Made by a program: the position numbers and the translations under genes. The notes under the pieces were generated by a model. That model was not told the origin of the DNA, did not search any database, and saw only the letters and a program-made list of their open reading frames with translations. A stretch of 64,000 bases of DNA, taken from contig CAWCZO010000003.1 in NCBI GenBank assembly GCA_963800065.1, positions 682,001 to 746,000 on the forward strand. Reading direction: 5' to 3'. The first letter of the stretch is position 1; each line of letters begins with the position of its first letter. The stretch is from CAWJFJ01 sp963800065 (GTDB lineage Bacteria; Actinomycetota; Acidimicrobiia; Acidimicrobiales; UBA8190). Shown piece after piece: positions 7,813-16,899 of this stretch.

Positions 7813-8969
7813 AGCCCGCTCCAGTACGTGCCGGACAGCATCTGCTCCACCGTGGCCCGGTGCATGATCAGGTCGTCGGGATCCGATGGCATCTCCATCT
7901 CGCCGAAGAGGATGGAACGGCGCGCCACCCTGGACATGACGATGGCGTGCCGGAGGGCGGCGTAGAGGGTGTAGAAGCCCAGATCCCTGGGGGTGTGGCC
8001 GGTGAGCGACTCATAGGTGGAGGCCACGTCCTCGAGCCGCATGAATCCGGGCATCCCGGGCAGGTCGATCTGGACGGCCAGATCGTCGAGGAAGCGGTGC
8101 AGATAGATCATCCACGCCAGGTCGACCTCGCGCGGGCCCGTGGCCGCCATCTCCCAGTCGAGGACGGCCACCGGCTCGAAGTCCCGGAACATCATGTTGC
8201 CGATCCGGGCGTCGCCCCAACTGAGGACGGCGGTGTCGTCGTCGGCCGGCCAGTGGTCGTCGAGCCAGGCGAAGGCCCTCTCGATGAGCGGTGACCGCGC
8301 CCCCTCGCCCGCCACCCATTCGTAGTAGGCGGCCGAGTCGGCGACGTGCCGGCGCAGGGCGCTGTCGCCGGGCCGGTCGAGCTCGAGGAAGGCGAGGTCC
8401 TCGGTCGTCACGTCCATGTCGTGCAGCTCGGCCAGTACCTTGACCGAGGAATTCTGGAGGCGTTCCTGGTCGACCGGCGCCGCCTCGGACAGCCACGAGC
8501 CGAACGGGTACGGCATGATGTCGGGCGGGACGATCCCGTCGACGCGATCCATGACGAAGAAGGGCGAACCGATGGCGGTGTCGTCCGGCTCGTACCAGAG
8601 GGTCCGGGGGACGGGGACCGATGAGTTCCGGGCCACCAGTCCCATGACCCGGAACTGCTTCTCGAGGTCGTAGACGGGGAAGACGGGGACATTGGCCGGG
8701 TCGGGCCGCAACCGTGCCGCGCAGGACTGGGTCCGTGGCCCGCCGTCGTCGTCCCACGACGCGTCGAAGAGGAGGGTCTCGCTCGACATCCCGTTGGACT
8801 CGGGCACGACCAGCTCGGAGATCCGGGGGTGGTCCACCTTGCCGGCCATCCATCTCACCAGCCGGTCGTGGAGCTCGTGGCGGTCGCGGGTGGACGTGGT
8901 CGGGCGTTGGCTGGGTTCGCTTCCTGGCCCGTCGCCCGTGGGCCCCTTCGCCGCCGGCTGGGTCGTCAC
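7809..8969 (-). CDS. Phosphotransferase family protein (APH/choline-kinase fold)
   Basis: The 386-aa protein has the aminoglycoside-phosphotransferase fold. The nucleotide-binding region is in the first third, with YDLEKQFRVMGLV. The catalytic loop LSWGDARIGNMMFRD carries the Brenner-type H/S-x-D-x-x-x-x-N pattern with Ser instead of the usual His, and VAVLDWEMAATGPREVDLAW is the metal-binding Asp motif. The group includes proteins annotated as acyl-CoA dehydrogenase-associated kinases; the substrate is unknown. Both ends overlap CrtC-like neighbours by 4 bases, a strict three-gene operon. The start was placed at the GTG that overlaps the upstream stop. Confidence 0.85.
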   Translation of the reverse strand: MTTQPAAKGPTGDGPGSEPSQRPTTSTRDRHELHDRLVRWMAGKVDHPRISELVVPESNGMSSETLLFDASWDDDGGPRTQSCAARLRPDPANVPVFPVYDLEKQFRVMGLVARNSSVPVPRTLWYEPDDTAIGSPFFVMDRVDGIVPPDIMPYPFGSWLSEAAPVDQERLQNSSVKVLAELHDMDVTTEDLAFLELDRPGDSALRRHVADSAAYYEWVAGEGARSPLIERAFAWLDDHWPADDDTAVLSWGDARIGNMMFRDFEPVAVLDWEMAATGPREVDLAWMIYLHRFLDDLAVQIDLPGMPGFMRLEDVASTYESLTGHTPRDLGFYTLYAALRHAIVMSRVARRSILFGEMEMPSDPDDLIMHRATVEQMLSGTYWSGL

Positions 8970-10078
8970 GGTGCCACCGAACCGAAGTCGGCGAAGCCCG
9001 ACGGCGCGTGACGGCCGAAGGTCCCGTGCTCGAACATCCCCCACCCGACCGATCCGTCGCAGACGGCCCGGGCCACATGGTCGACCACCCCGAAAGGGAC
9101 CCGTCCGGCCACCGCCGGGTCGTTCATGTCGAGGTCGAGGGCCTCGACCCAGCCCCGACCGCGCCACTGGCCGTGGCCCCAGTCGGGATCGCCGCCGTAG
9201 CCGGCGCCGCAATTGAGGGCCACGAAGCCGAGGGTCTCGATCTCGACGGTCAGGGGCCGGCCGCGGCGTTCGGTCAGGTGGAGCACGGCTCGCTCGGGGT
9301 GACGGGTCCCCGACCGGTAACGGATCTCGAACCCCGGCCAGCCGAGCTGCTCGGGTGGCCGCCCCGTGGCGGCCGGCCACACCCGGGTGGCCTCGTTCAA
9401 TGTCCGCGTCCCGTCCCCCGCCTCCTGGGCGATGATGATCAGGGCGTAGTCGTCGAAGCGCAGCGGCGCGTAGACCCACCAGAACCCGAAGTCCTCGGCC
9501 GGCTCGGCCGCGCTCCGCCCCGGCGGTTCGGCCTCACCCACGGGGCGGATGCCCCACGACCGGTCCCGGGTCCCGAGCCAGCGGTCGTCGGAGACGGCGA
9601 TCTCCTCCCCGTCGATCCGCAACGTCCCCGACCATGTCCCCACCTGGGCGAAGCGCTGGGCGTCGAGGATGACGCGTCCGCCTTGGCGCATGAGGTGGGG
9701 CGGTTCGTCGACGACGGGGAAGGAGCCCGTCCAGACGAGGTCGAAGCCGAGTCGGTCGTGGTCGCAGACCACGCGGAGCCGTTCGAGAGGATCGAGGACC
9801 TCGATCCGGTAGGGACCCACCTGCTGGACGGTCCGGTCGTCACTCAGCGCGTCCGAAATCCGGACCGACAGTTGACGATCACCGCGCCGGACCGTGGCGT
9901 AGGCGTCGATGACCCCGAGGTTCGGATAGACACCGAGACCGGAGACGAGGAAGATCTCACCCGTCCGGTCGTGGGCGTTCAGGTAGCAACGGTCATAGGC
10001 GTTGCGGTCGCTCGTCGCCATGTACCGCATGGACAGCGGGACCTGGTGCACGGGGAACTCGTCGAGGGGGACGGGCAT
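8966..10078 (-). CDS. CrtC-like protein, paralogue 2
   Basis: The 370-aa product is a divergent paralogue of the protein at 6655-7812, with matching RDRSWGIR, WVYAPLRFDDYAL and DWGHGQWRGRGW segments. It has no signal peptide or membrane segment. The ATG at 10076-10078 is preceded by AAGGAG at 5-base spacing, which fixes the start and marks it as first gene of the operon. Its stop overlaps the phosphotransferase start. Two different copies flanking one kinase suggest a heteromeric enzyme or two successive steps on one substrate; this is inference. Confidence 0.7.
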   Translation of the reverse strand: MPVPLDEFPVHQVPLSMRYMATSDRNAYDRCYLNAHDRTGEIFLVSGLGVYPNLGVIDAYATVRRGDRQLSVRISDALSDDRTVQQVGPYRIEVLDPLERLRVVCDHDRLGFDLVWTGSFPVVDEPPHLMRQGGRVILDAQRFAQVGTWSGTLRIDGEEIAVSDDRWLGTRDRSWGIRPVGEAEPPGRSAAEPAEDFGFWWVYAPLRFDDYALIIIAQEAGDGTRTLNEATRVWPAATGRPPEQLGWPGFEIRYRSGTRHPERAVLHLTERRGRPLTVEIETLGFVALNCGAGYGGDPDWGHGQWRGRGWVEALDLDMNDPAVAGRVPFGVVDHVARAVCDGSVGWGMFEHGTFGRHAPSGFADFGSVAP

Positions 10079-10169
10079 GGGGACTCCTTGCGGCCACGGG
10101 TCGGGGTCGACCTCGGCGAAGGACGTCGATGGCGCCCCCCGGTGTGGCCAAGAACGTAGCGCCAGCCGG

Positions 10170-10736
10170 TCAGCCCCGGCTTCGGGCCCGTCGGTGATCG
10201 CCCTTGTGCAGGCCGACCAGTCGACCGGCCCATGTCGGAAGCCGTGTCGTGGCGTCGCGAGCCTGCTCCGGCGTGACCCTTCCGTCGGCCAGGGCCCGGT
10301 TGATCCGGGCCGAGGCGTCGCCGACGATGGCGTCGACGACGCGGTGGACGGCAACGCCGCTCTCGGTCGCCATCTCGGCCAGTGAACGGCCCTGATCGAA
10401 GGCCTCTTTCACCTGGCCCGGACCCCACCCCATGACGGTGGCGGCCACGGCGAACTCGGGGCGGGCCAACCGACGGAGGATCTCGCCGACCCCACCGGCC
10501 CCCGTGGACCAGCCCGCCGCCCCCGTGGACCGGCGCCGCGCCCGCCTCCGGCGGTGGAGGGCGAGGAGGTAGGAGAGCCGGACGAGGGCGAGCCCACCGA
10601 CCAGCAGTCCGAGCAGGTCGTTCCCGCGCAGGAGGAGGACGGCGGCGATGGCCAGGCTCCCGGCCAGCAGGACCCAGCGGAACGCCCACAACGAGGATCG
10701 GTTCCCGGCCCACCCGTACCCGCTGTCCCGGTCCAT
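10170..10736 (-). CDS. Small membrane protein with C-terminal helical domain
   Basis: The 188-aa product has two predicted transmembrane helices in the first 60 residues (WVLLAGSLAIAAVLLL and LLGLLVGGLALVRLSYLLAL), a basic loop rich in Arg, and a soluble C-terminal domain. That domain (VKEAFDQGRSLAEMATESGV, then INRALADGRVTPEQA) resembles a helical repeat common in actinobacterial exported proteins and of unknown function. The ATG has GGGAG very close to it, so a slightly different start is possible. Nothing else marks its role. Confidence 0.6.
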   Translation of the reverse strand: MDRDSGYGWAGNRSSLWAFRWVLLAGSLAIAAVLLLRGNDLLGLLVGGLALVRLSYLLALHRRRRARRRSTGAAGWSTGAGGVGEILRRLARPEFAVAATVMGWGPGQVKEAFDQGRSLAEMATESGVAVHRVVDAIVGDASARINRALADGRVTPEQARDATTRLPTWAGRLVGLHKGDHRRARSRG

Positions 10737-10806
10737 CTCCCAATTCCACCACGGCCCCGGGGCCAGGGTGCGACGCCGGGGGGACCCGGGCGTCGCACCG
10801 GCCCGC

Positions 10807-11877
10807 TCAGCGGGCCAGGCCCCGGCCGGTGACGAGGGGAAGGTCGAGGGCGGTGAGCAGACCCGGTTCCGCCGCGATCACGGCCGGGACGGCGTTGACC
10901 AGTCGCATGGCGGTGGCCTTCAGACCGGCGGTGTTGTGGTCGCCGTCGCTCCCGAGCATCTGGAGGTCGAGGGTGTAGTTGGGCTCGCCCCTGACCGTGA
11001 CCCGGTAGCCGCCCTGGCCGAGCGGCTGCGGCCAGTCCGGTCCGATGTCGTCGCGCAACCGGGTGACGTGTTCGAGGACGACGAGGGGATCGCCCGACTT
11101 CATCCCCCGGACCTCGAAGCGCAGGCCGGCGGCCGTTCCCTTCTCGATGGTCCCCGAGGCGATGGCGAACGTCTCGGGGGCGGGTAGGCGCTCGTAACTC
11201 TCCTCCACGGCGTCGAGCTCGACCCCGAGCCCGGCGGCCAGCTGCCGGACCACGCTGCCCCAGGCCATGGTCAGTACCGTGGGTTGGAGGAGCATGGGGA
11301 TGTCGTCGAGGGGCCGGCCGAAGCCCATGATGTCGAAGATCACCATCGCCTGGTCGTAGGTGGCGTAGTTGAGGATCTCGAAGCAGCGGACCTCGTCGAT
11401 CCGTTGGCAGACGCTCGTGAGCATCAGCGGGAGCCAGTCGTTGGCGAACCCGGGATCGATCCCGTTCACCCACAGCGACACGGCCCCGGCGGCGGCGGCG
11501 GCGCGCAGGGGCTCGATCATCGCCTCGGGAACCGTCCCCTCGGGATACTGGAGGAACACCGGACCGCTCGAGACGACGTTGATCCCGGCCGCCAGCAGTC
11601 GGGCGATGTCGTCGATGGCCTCCGTCAGGCGGTGGTCGGCCATGGCGGCGTGGACGATGCAGTCGGGCCGCAGGGCCACGATGGCGTCGACGTCGTGGGT
11701 GGCCGTCACCCCGAGGGTCCGGTCCAGGCCGGCGAGATCTCCGGCGTCGCGTCCGGTCTTGGCCTCGCTCGACACCCAGACGCCGACCAACTCGAGGTCG
11801 GGCCGGGCGTCGACGCCGATGATGGCGTGGCCGCCGACGTTCCCCGTCCCCCAGACCACCACGCGGTGCCGTCTCAT
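10807..11877 (-). CDS. NAD(P)H-dependent amine/dihydrodipicolinate-reductase-like dehydrogenase
   Basis: The 356-aa protein opens with the Rossmann motif VVVWGTGNVGGHAI and resembles the DapB-like NAD(P)-dependent oxidoreductases of actinobacteria, whose best-known relative is 2,4-diaminopentanoate dehydrogenase. The middle contains LWVNGIDPGFANDWLP and a long C-terminal substrate domain. Its ATG overlaps the stop of the upstream SDR gene by 4 bases. It and the SDR probably act on the same substrate. A KstR-type site lies upstream of the pair, hinting at steroid-linked control. Confidence 0.75.
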   Translation of the reverse strand: MRRHRVVVWGTGNVGGHAIIGVDARPDLELVGVWVSSEAKTGRDAGDLAGLDRTLGVTATHDVDAIVALRPDCIVHAAMADHRLTEAIDDIARLLAAGINVVSSGPVFLQYPEGTVPEAMIEPLRAAAAAGAVSLWVNGIDPGFANDWLPLMLTSVCQRIDEVRCFEILNYATYDQAMVIFDIMGFGRPLDDIPMLLQPTVLTMAWGSVVRQLAAGLGVELDAVEESYERLPAPETFAIASGTIEKGTAAGLRFEVRGMKSGDPLVVLEHVTRLRDDIGPDWPQPLGQGGYRVTVRGEPNYTLDLQMLGSDGDHNTAGLKATAMRLVNAVPAVIAAEPGLLTALDLPLVTGRGLAR

Positions 11878-12662
11878 AGATCGGGGAGACCCATGTCCAG
11901 ATTGGGGTGGTCGAGGCCGCCGTCGACCTCGACGATCTTCCCCGTCACGTAACTCCCGGCCGGGGAGCAGAGGTAGACGATGGCCGCGGCGATGTCCTCG
12001 GGCTCTCCGATCCGGCGCAGTGGGGTGGCGGACTCCATGGTCGTCCGCAGGGTGTCGTCGGTGAGGACGACCTCGAGGGCCGAGGTGGCGACCGAGCCCA
12101 CGGCGATGGCGTTGACCCGGATCCGGGGGGCGAGGTCGGTGGCCGCCAGGCGCGTGTAGTGGGCCAGGGCCGCCTTGGCCGTCCCGTAGGCGACGAAGCC
12201 CCGGGCCTGGGTCCGTCCCATGGCCGACGAGATGTTGACGACGGCGCCGCCCCCGCCGGCCAGCATGACGGGCGTGGCCGCCCGGGTCAGCGCGTGGGCC
12301 GTGCTCACGTTGAAGTGGAAGGCCTGTTCGAGAAAGCGGGGGGAGGTCTCCAGGAAGCCCCGCGGCATCGTCCCGCCGACGTTGTTGACCACGATGTCGA
12401 GCCGGCCGAAGGCCTCCTGGGCGGCCCCCGCCAGGGCGGCCACGGCATCGAGGTCGTTGAGGTCGGCCGGGACCACGACGGCCTTGCGCCCGGCCTCCTC
12501 GATCCGCCCCGCCACCTGGCGGAGCTGCTCGTCGGTCCGGGCCGAGATGAGGACGTCGGCGCCGGCCTGGGCCAGGGCCACAGCGGTGGCCGCACCGATC
12601 CCCCGGCCGGCTCCGGTGACCACCGCCACCCGGTCCGTGAGACGAAAACGGTCCAGAATCAT
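11874..12662 (-). CDS. Short-chain dehydrogenase/reductase (SDR)
   Basis: The 262-aa protein is a classical SDR. It has the cofactor motif TGAGRGIG near residue 17, NNVGG, a catalytic Ser in VVNISSAMG and the YGTAK active-site pair. The C-terminal PLRRIGEPEDIAAAIVYL and YVTGKIVEVDGG are typical of 3-oxoacyl/steroid dehydrogenase subfamilies. The start is an ATG followed by ILDRFRLTDRVAVV. The gene is first in a two-gene operon with the reductase at 10807-11877. Substrate unknown. Confidence 0.9.
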   Translation of the reverse strand: MILDRFRLTDRVAVVTGAGRGIGAATAVALAQAGADVLISARTDEQLRQVAGRIEEAGRKAVVVPADLNDLDAVAALAGAAQEAFGRLDIVVNNVGGTMPRGFLETSPRFLEQAFHFNVSTAHALTRAATPVMLAGGGGAVVNISSAMGRTQARGFVAYGTAKAALAHYTRLAATDLAPRIRVNAIAVGSVATSALEVVLTDDTLRTTMESATPLRRIGEPEDIAAAIVYLCSPAGSYVTGKIVEVDGGLDHPNLDMGLPDL

Positions 12663-12715
12663 CGACGGTTCCCTTCTCGTCCGCTCCGGCCAGGGGGAGA
12701 CAGTAGCAGCGGAAG

Positions 12716-12729
12716 TGAAACGTGTTTCA
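12716..12729. promoter_or_regulatory. KstR-type operator candidate TGAAACGTGTTTCA
   Basis: The 14-mer fits every fixed position of the published KstR consensus TnnAACnnGTTnnA and has perfect 6-bp arms TGAAAC/GTTTCA. It lies 54 bases upstream of the SDR start at 12662, between that gene and the end of the PPOX gene. KstR controls cholesterol uptake and side-chain/ring A-B genes in mycobacteria and rhodococci. No kstR gene is in the window, so regulation is inferred from the site alone. Confidence 0.55.
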
Positions 12730-12762
12730 GCCCGGCGGGGGACGGGGTGGCCGGGTCCCGCC

Positions 12763-13269
12763 CTACGACCCCGGGCGGGTCGAGCCCAGGCCGAGCTTCC
12801 GGTGGTCCCAGGTCACCACCCGGGTCACGTTGACCTTGATGACCACCCGTTTGTTGAGCATCGTCTCGACGAAGGACTTCAGCTCGTCGGTGTAGGTCCC
12901 GTAGTAGCGCTCGAAGAGATCGACCCCGAGGGTCCACATCCGATCGGGGTCCTCCACGATCTCGGCCGTCCCCACCAGCTCCACCCCCCGCAGCTCCTCG
13001 TAGTAGTCACCGTCCTCGACGAGGACGGTGATCCGTGGATCACGGCGCAGGTTCTGGACCTTCTGGGACTTGGCCTTGGTCTCGAAGGCGACGGCCCCCT
13101 CCAGGAATCCGTACCACATGGCCACGGCGTGGATCGACCCGTCGTGGTTGATCGAGCACAGGGCCATGGGCCGGCGCTCGTGGAGGAAGGCGTCGACCTC
13201 GGCATCGGTCATCTTGATGATGTCGCGCTGCTTGACCCCGTGGCCCATCCGCGCGCTCATGTCCGTCAC
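12763..13269 (-). CDS. PPOX-class (pyridoxamine-oxidase fold) flavin/F420-binding protein
   Basis: The 168-aa protein has the split-barrel flavin-binding fold: FLHERRPMALCSINHDGSIH, VAMWYGFLEGAVAFET and KSQKVQNLRRDPRITVLVED are typical landmarks for small PPOX-class proteins, many of which use F420 in actinobacteria. It probably reduces or oxidises a small substrate, but the cofactor cannot be settled from sequence. The GTG at 13267-13269 was taken; an ATG 9 bases downstream is an alternative. The gene follows the P450 gene by only 4 bases and is likely cotranscribed, which makes a role in the same pathway plausible. Confidence 0.8.
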   Translation of the reverse strand: MTDMSARMGHGVKQRDIIKMTDAEVDAFLHERRPMALCSINHDGSIHAVAMWYGFLEGAVAFETKAKSQKVQNLRRDPRITVLVEDGDYYEELRGVELVGTAEIVEDPDRMWTLGVDLFERYYGTYTDELKSFVETMLNKRVVIKVNVTRVVTWDHRKLGLGSTRPGS

Positions 13270-13273
13270 CGGC

Positions 13274-14554
13274 TCACCCCCCGCCGGGGGAGAAGGCGCA
13301 CGGCAGGTGCTTGATCCCGTTGATGAAGTTCGAGAGGAGCCGGTCGGGATCGCCCGTGGCCCGGATGTCGGGCAGGTGCTTGAAGAGCTCCTTGTACATG
13401 ACGGTGATCTCGCGCCGGGCCAGATGGGCCCCCAGGCAGAAGTGGGGCCCCGGCGCCCCGAAGCCGATGTGGGGGTTGGGGGTGCGTCTCACGTCGAAAC
13501 GTTCGGGTTTCTCGAAGACGTCCTCGTCGCGGTTGGCCGAGTTGTAGAAGAGGATGACCTTGTCGCCCTCCTTGAACTCGTGGTCGGAGAGGGTGGTGGG
13601 TCCGGTGACCGTCCTCCGCATGAAGATCACCGGGGTGGCCCACCGGACGATCTCGTCGACGGCGGTGGGGGTCACTCCCTCGACGTCGGCCATCCAGGCG
13701 GCGCGCTGGTCGGGGTGTTCGGTCAGCGCCCACAGGCCGTGGCTGATGGCGTTGCGGGTCGTCTCGTTCCCGGCCACCAGCAGGAGGATGAAGAAGGAGG
13801 CCAGCTCCTGGTGGGTCAACGACTCGCCGTCGACGTTGGCGTGGAGGAGCTCGGAGGTGAGGTCGTCGGTGGGGTGGTCGACCCGGAAGGCGGCCAGACT
13901 CTCCATGAGGCCGTTGAGGACGTTCCCGGCGTTCAGAAGGGCGAGCAGCGGGTCCTCGCCTTCGGGGATGTACTCGGTGTCGCCCATGGAGAGGATCACG
14001 TTCGAGGCGTGGAAGACGGTGTCGTAGTCGCTCTCGGGGATCCCCATCATGTCGCAGATCACTTTGAGGGGCAGCCGCGACGACACCTCGGTGACGAAGT
14101 CGCACTCACCCGCCTGGCGCACCGTCTCGATGATCGAGTCGGCCACCTGTTGGATGCTCGTCTCCACGCTGGAGACCATCCGGGGGTTGAAGGCCGCCGA
14201 GACGATCCGGCGGAGCCGGGCGTGGCGGGGGTCGTCCATGTTGATCATCGACCCGAAGAACTCGAGGAACTCCTGGGGCATGTCGACGATGGTCGAACCC
14301 GACTGCCCGGAGCAGAAGAACTCCGGATGCCGGCTGATCTCCACGATGTCGTGGTAGCGGGTGATGGCGTAGTAACCGGGTCCCGGGGGCAGGGGGATGG
14401 CCGATTCCGGCATCTCCGCTTCTTCGAAGAAGGCGATCGGGCGTTGGTGGCGCAAGGTCTTGAACCCGGCCTCCCGGTCGGCCCACGGCGCCGCCCAGAA
14501 TTCCAGGTCGGAAAGGTCGATGTCGTCCACGGACAGCGTCTGGCGGGTCGTCAC
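13274..14554 (-). CDS. Cytochrome P450 monooxygenase
   Basis: The 426-aa P450 has all class motifs: the I-helix oxygen-activation motif AGNETT starting near residue 261, the ExxR motif EIVR at 301-304, and the heme loop FGAPGPHFCLGAHLAR with the proximal Cys at 373. The general layout resembles actinobacterial CYP124/125/142-type steroid and lipid hydroxylases, which hydroxylate the side-chain terminus; that subfamily assignment is tentative. The GTG at 14552-14554 is chosen because GGGAGG lies 6 bases before it. No ferredoxin gene is adjacent, so redox partners must come from elsewhere. The PPOX gene follows closely. Confidence 0.92.
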   Translation of the reverse strand: MTTRQTLSVDDIDLSDLEFWAAPWADREAGFKTLRHQRPIAFFEEAEMPESAIPLPPGPGYYAITRYHDIVEISRHPEFFCSGQSGSTIVDMPQEFLEFFGSMINMDDPRHARLRRIVSAAFNPRMVSSVETSIQQVADSIIETVRQAGECDFVTEVSSRLPLKVICDMMGIPESDYDTVFHASNVILSMGDTEYIPEGEDPLLALLNAGNVLNGLMESLAAFRVDHPTDDLTSELLHANVDGESLTHQELASFFILLLVAGNETTRNAISHGLWALTEHPDQRAAWMADVEGVTPTAVDEIVRWATPVIFMRRTVTGPTTLSDHEFKEGDKVILFYNSANRDEDVFEKPERFDVRRTPNPHIGFGAPGPHFCLGAHLARREITVMYKELFKHLPDIRATGDPDRLLSNFINGIKHLPCAFSPGGG

Positions 14555-14624
14555 GGTCAACCTCCCTGGTGGCGATGTTCGCCATCCTCGCACCGGTCCG
14601 CGCCCGGTGGCGACTCGGGACGGA

Positions 14625-16832
14625 TCAACCCGGTGGTGCGGTGGTCGTCGTCGTGCTCGTCGTGCTGGTGGTGGTGCTGGTGGTGGTCGTCGTCGTGCTG
14701 GTGGTGCTGGTGGTGGTGGTGGTCGAACCCGACCCGCCGTCCCCCGAGCCCCCGCCCGCTCCCGCGTCGGTGGCGAAGGTCCACGACCCGTCGGCGCATT
14801 CGGCCGGGGTCTGGGCGGTGACCACGTAGACCCCGGGCTCCCCGACCAGCTCGCTCACGTCGAGCGTGGCGCCGGCCGTCAGGCAGGCGTCGGCCGGGTC
14901 GTCGGTGGCGAAATCGCTCAGGATCCCAGCCGGCTCGCCCTGACCGTCGTCCGGCAGGGTGGCGGGGTCGACCGGGCTCAGGGAGACCGGCGAGGAGAAC
15001 GACGAATCGTTCCAGATGCCCGAGTAGGTGTACGACGGTCCCGCCGCTCCGGTGGTGGTGGTCGTGCTCGACGTCCCCGGGGTGGCCGTGGACGTCTTCC
15101 CGGGGCCGGGGACGAAGTTCTTCACCACCGGGGCCTTCCCGAGGAGGGCGCTCAGCATGGGCGCGCTGTTCCCGTCCATCCCGAGGGCCCAGACACCGAC
15201 GCCGGCCACGTGGAACCAGTTGGCCAGCTGTGCTTTCAGCGCCAACGAGGTGGGGTCGTCGAACCAGGTCTGATGCCACTGGGTCCCCACCTGGTACGAC
15301 GTCCACGCCGTCTCGGTGGCGGGATCCCAGTAGAGAGGATGGCCGGCGGCGGCGATCTGGGCGTAGCTGAGCGGCGTGGGGGGCCCCGTCGCCGTGGCCC
15401 CGAGTCCGGGACCGTTGGTGGGCCAGTCGTAGCCGTAGTAGGGCACGCCCAGGATGACCTTGGAGGCGGGGACGACGGCGGTGTACTGCTGGAGGGCCTC
15501 GAGGTCGGTGAAGCCCGTTCCGGTCAGTGCCGCCGTCGGTGACGGCGTGGTGGCGTTCATGTCGTAGGCCATGACGAAGAAGGCGTCCACGTTCGGGGCC
15601 AGACCGGCGATGTCGTAGAACCCTCCGGGATCACCGGCCGACGAGGCGTAGGTGTCCATGGTCAGCTGCCAGTGCGGATTGGCCGCCTTCAAGGCGCCCG
15701 AGACCTGGGCCACCAGCGCGTCGAGACCGACCCGGTCGCCGCTGCCCTCGCCCTCGAAGTCGAGGTTCACCCCGTCGAGGTTCTTGGCCGAGACCAGCTG
15801 GATCAGGCTGGCCGAGAGGCGCTCCGGCGCCGTCGGGTCGGAGGTGAGCTGGTTGAGGGCACCCTGGCCGAAGCACGTCGCCGTGAGGACGACGCGTGAC
15901 CCCGCGGCGTGGGCCCGGGTGATGAGGTCGGCGAGGTCCTGGCTCTGGTACCCCGTCCAGCCGGGCCCCGACTCCTGGATGGACCCGTTCCCGTTCACGT
16001 CGACGCTGAAGTACGCGATCGTCGTCAGGTCCGAGACGTCGAAGCCCGACGACAGCGGCAGGGTCCAGTAGGGGGCGAAGCCGAAGATCTCGTGGGCCTG
16101 CAGGGCCGGGGCCCCGGCCAGCGACGGCGGGGCCGGGGTCGGGGGCGTGGTGGCCGCCGGCAGGGCCACCGCCGTGGCCCGTGAGGCGTACTCCCTGGCC
16201 ATCTGCGACATGATCGTCACGTCGCCGCCCGTTCCGGCGGAGCTGGCGGCCTGGGCCCCGTCGGTGCCGAAGGTTCCGAAGGTGGCACCGCCGGCGATGA
16301 GGACGACGGCGCCGATGCAGGCGGGGACCGGCCTCACCCGCAGCATCCGGGCGTGGCGCGGGCGCTTCCGGCGCAGGGAGACGAGCATCCGGCGTCGCCT
16401 CGGCGCGCCGTGCACCGGGGTCCCGGTCACGATCCCCGGACGATCGCACCAGCCGGAGGCGGCGCGCAGGAAGGGGCGCAGACGGCGGTCGGCGACCAGG
16501 AAGCGGTGGCGCCGCCCGGCGGCGCACAGCTCGAGGAGGAGCCCGGGGTGGTGATCGCTCTCGGTCTCCGGCCCATCGGCGTCTTCTCCGTCGGTTCTGT
16601 CGGATCCGACCGCCCCGTCGGCTCTGGCCTCGCGTCCCCCGGCCCGCAGGGCCGTCACCTCCCGCCACGACCACGACCGCAGGACCGGCCCGGCCGGGCC
16701 TACCACGGAGAGGGAGTCCTGCGACGCGCGGAGAGTGAGACCGGGGATGCGGACCTCCCCCCGGTCCGTCTCCGTGAGAAGGACCACGGGAAGTGGCTGT
16801 GCTGGCGTGGTGGTCCGCCTGCGTCGGTTCAT
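14625..16832 (-). CDS. Membrane-anchored GH18-like glycoside hydrolase with Ser/Thr tail
   Basis: The 735-aa protein begins with a cytoplasmic region of about 165 residues that carries basic clusters, then has one membrane helix at about 169-190 (ACIGAVVLIAGGATFG). The external part is a GH18/spore-cortex-hydrolase-like barrel: FGFAPYWTLP, then the catalytic motif LDGVNLDFE with the acid Glu at about residue 360, and FVMAYDMN and GVPYYGYDW further on. The C-terminus ends in a Ser/Thr tail of about 35 residues, possibly glycosylated. GH18 enzymes cleave chitin- or peptidoglycan-type polymers; cell-wall turnover is the most likely job. The N-terminal cytoplasmic extension is unusual. ATG at 16832 follows AGAGGA. 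Confidence 0.85.
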   Translation of the reverse strand: MNRRRRTTTPAQPLPVVLLTETDRGEVRIPGLTLRASQDSLSVVGPAGPVLRSWSWREVTALRAGGREARADGAVGSDRTDGEDADGPETESDHHPGLLLELCAAGRRHRFLVADRRLRPFLRAASGWCDRPGIVTGTPVHGAPRRRRMLVSLRRKRPRHARMLRVRPVPACIGAVVLIAGGATFGTFGTDGAQAASSAGTGGDVTIMSQMAREYASRATAVALPAATTPPTPAPPSLAGAPALQAHEIFGFAPYWTLPLSSGFDVSDLTTIAYFSVDVNGNGSIQESGPGWTGYQSQDLADLITRAHAAGSRVVLTATCFGQGALNQLTSDPTAPERLSASLIQLVSAKNLDGVNLDFEGEGSGDRVGLDALVAQVSGALKAANPHWQLTMDTYASSAGDPGGFYDIAGLAPNVDAFFVMAYDMNATTPSPTAALTGTGFTDLEALQQYTAVVPASKVILGVPYYGYDWPTNGPGLGATATGPPTPLSYAQIAAAGHPLYWDPATETAWTSYQVGTQWHQTWFDDPTSLALKAQLANWFHVAGVGVWALGMDGNSAPMLSALLGKAPVVKNFVPGPGKTSTATPGTSSTTTTTGAAGPSYTYSGIWNDSSFSSPVSLSPVDPATLPDDGQGEPAGILSDFATDDPADACLTAGATLDVSELVGEPGVYVVTAQTPAECADGSWTFATDAGAGGGSGDGGSGSTTTTTSTTSTTTTTTSTTTSTTSTTTTTAPPG

Positions 16833-16899
16833 GGTCCTCTGTCCGCTCGTGAAAGTCTCCCAGTGTGGTTGTTGTGACAGGCGGTGACAAGGGCGGGGG

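Noticed and set aside
14636..14720. GTGGTGCTGGTGGTC-type microsatellite, possible regulatory repeat
   Set aside because: It is the in-frame coding sequence for the Ser/Thr tail of the GH18-like protein.
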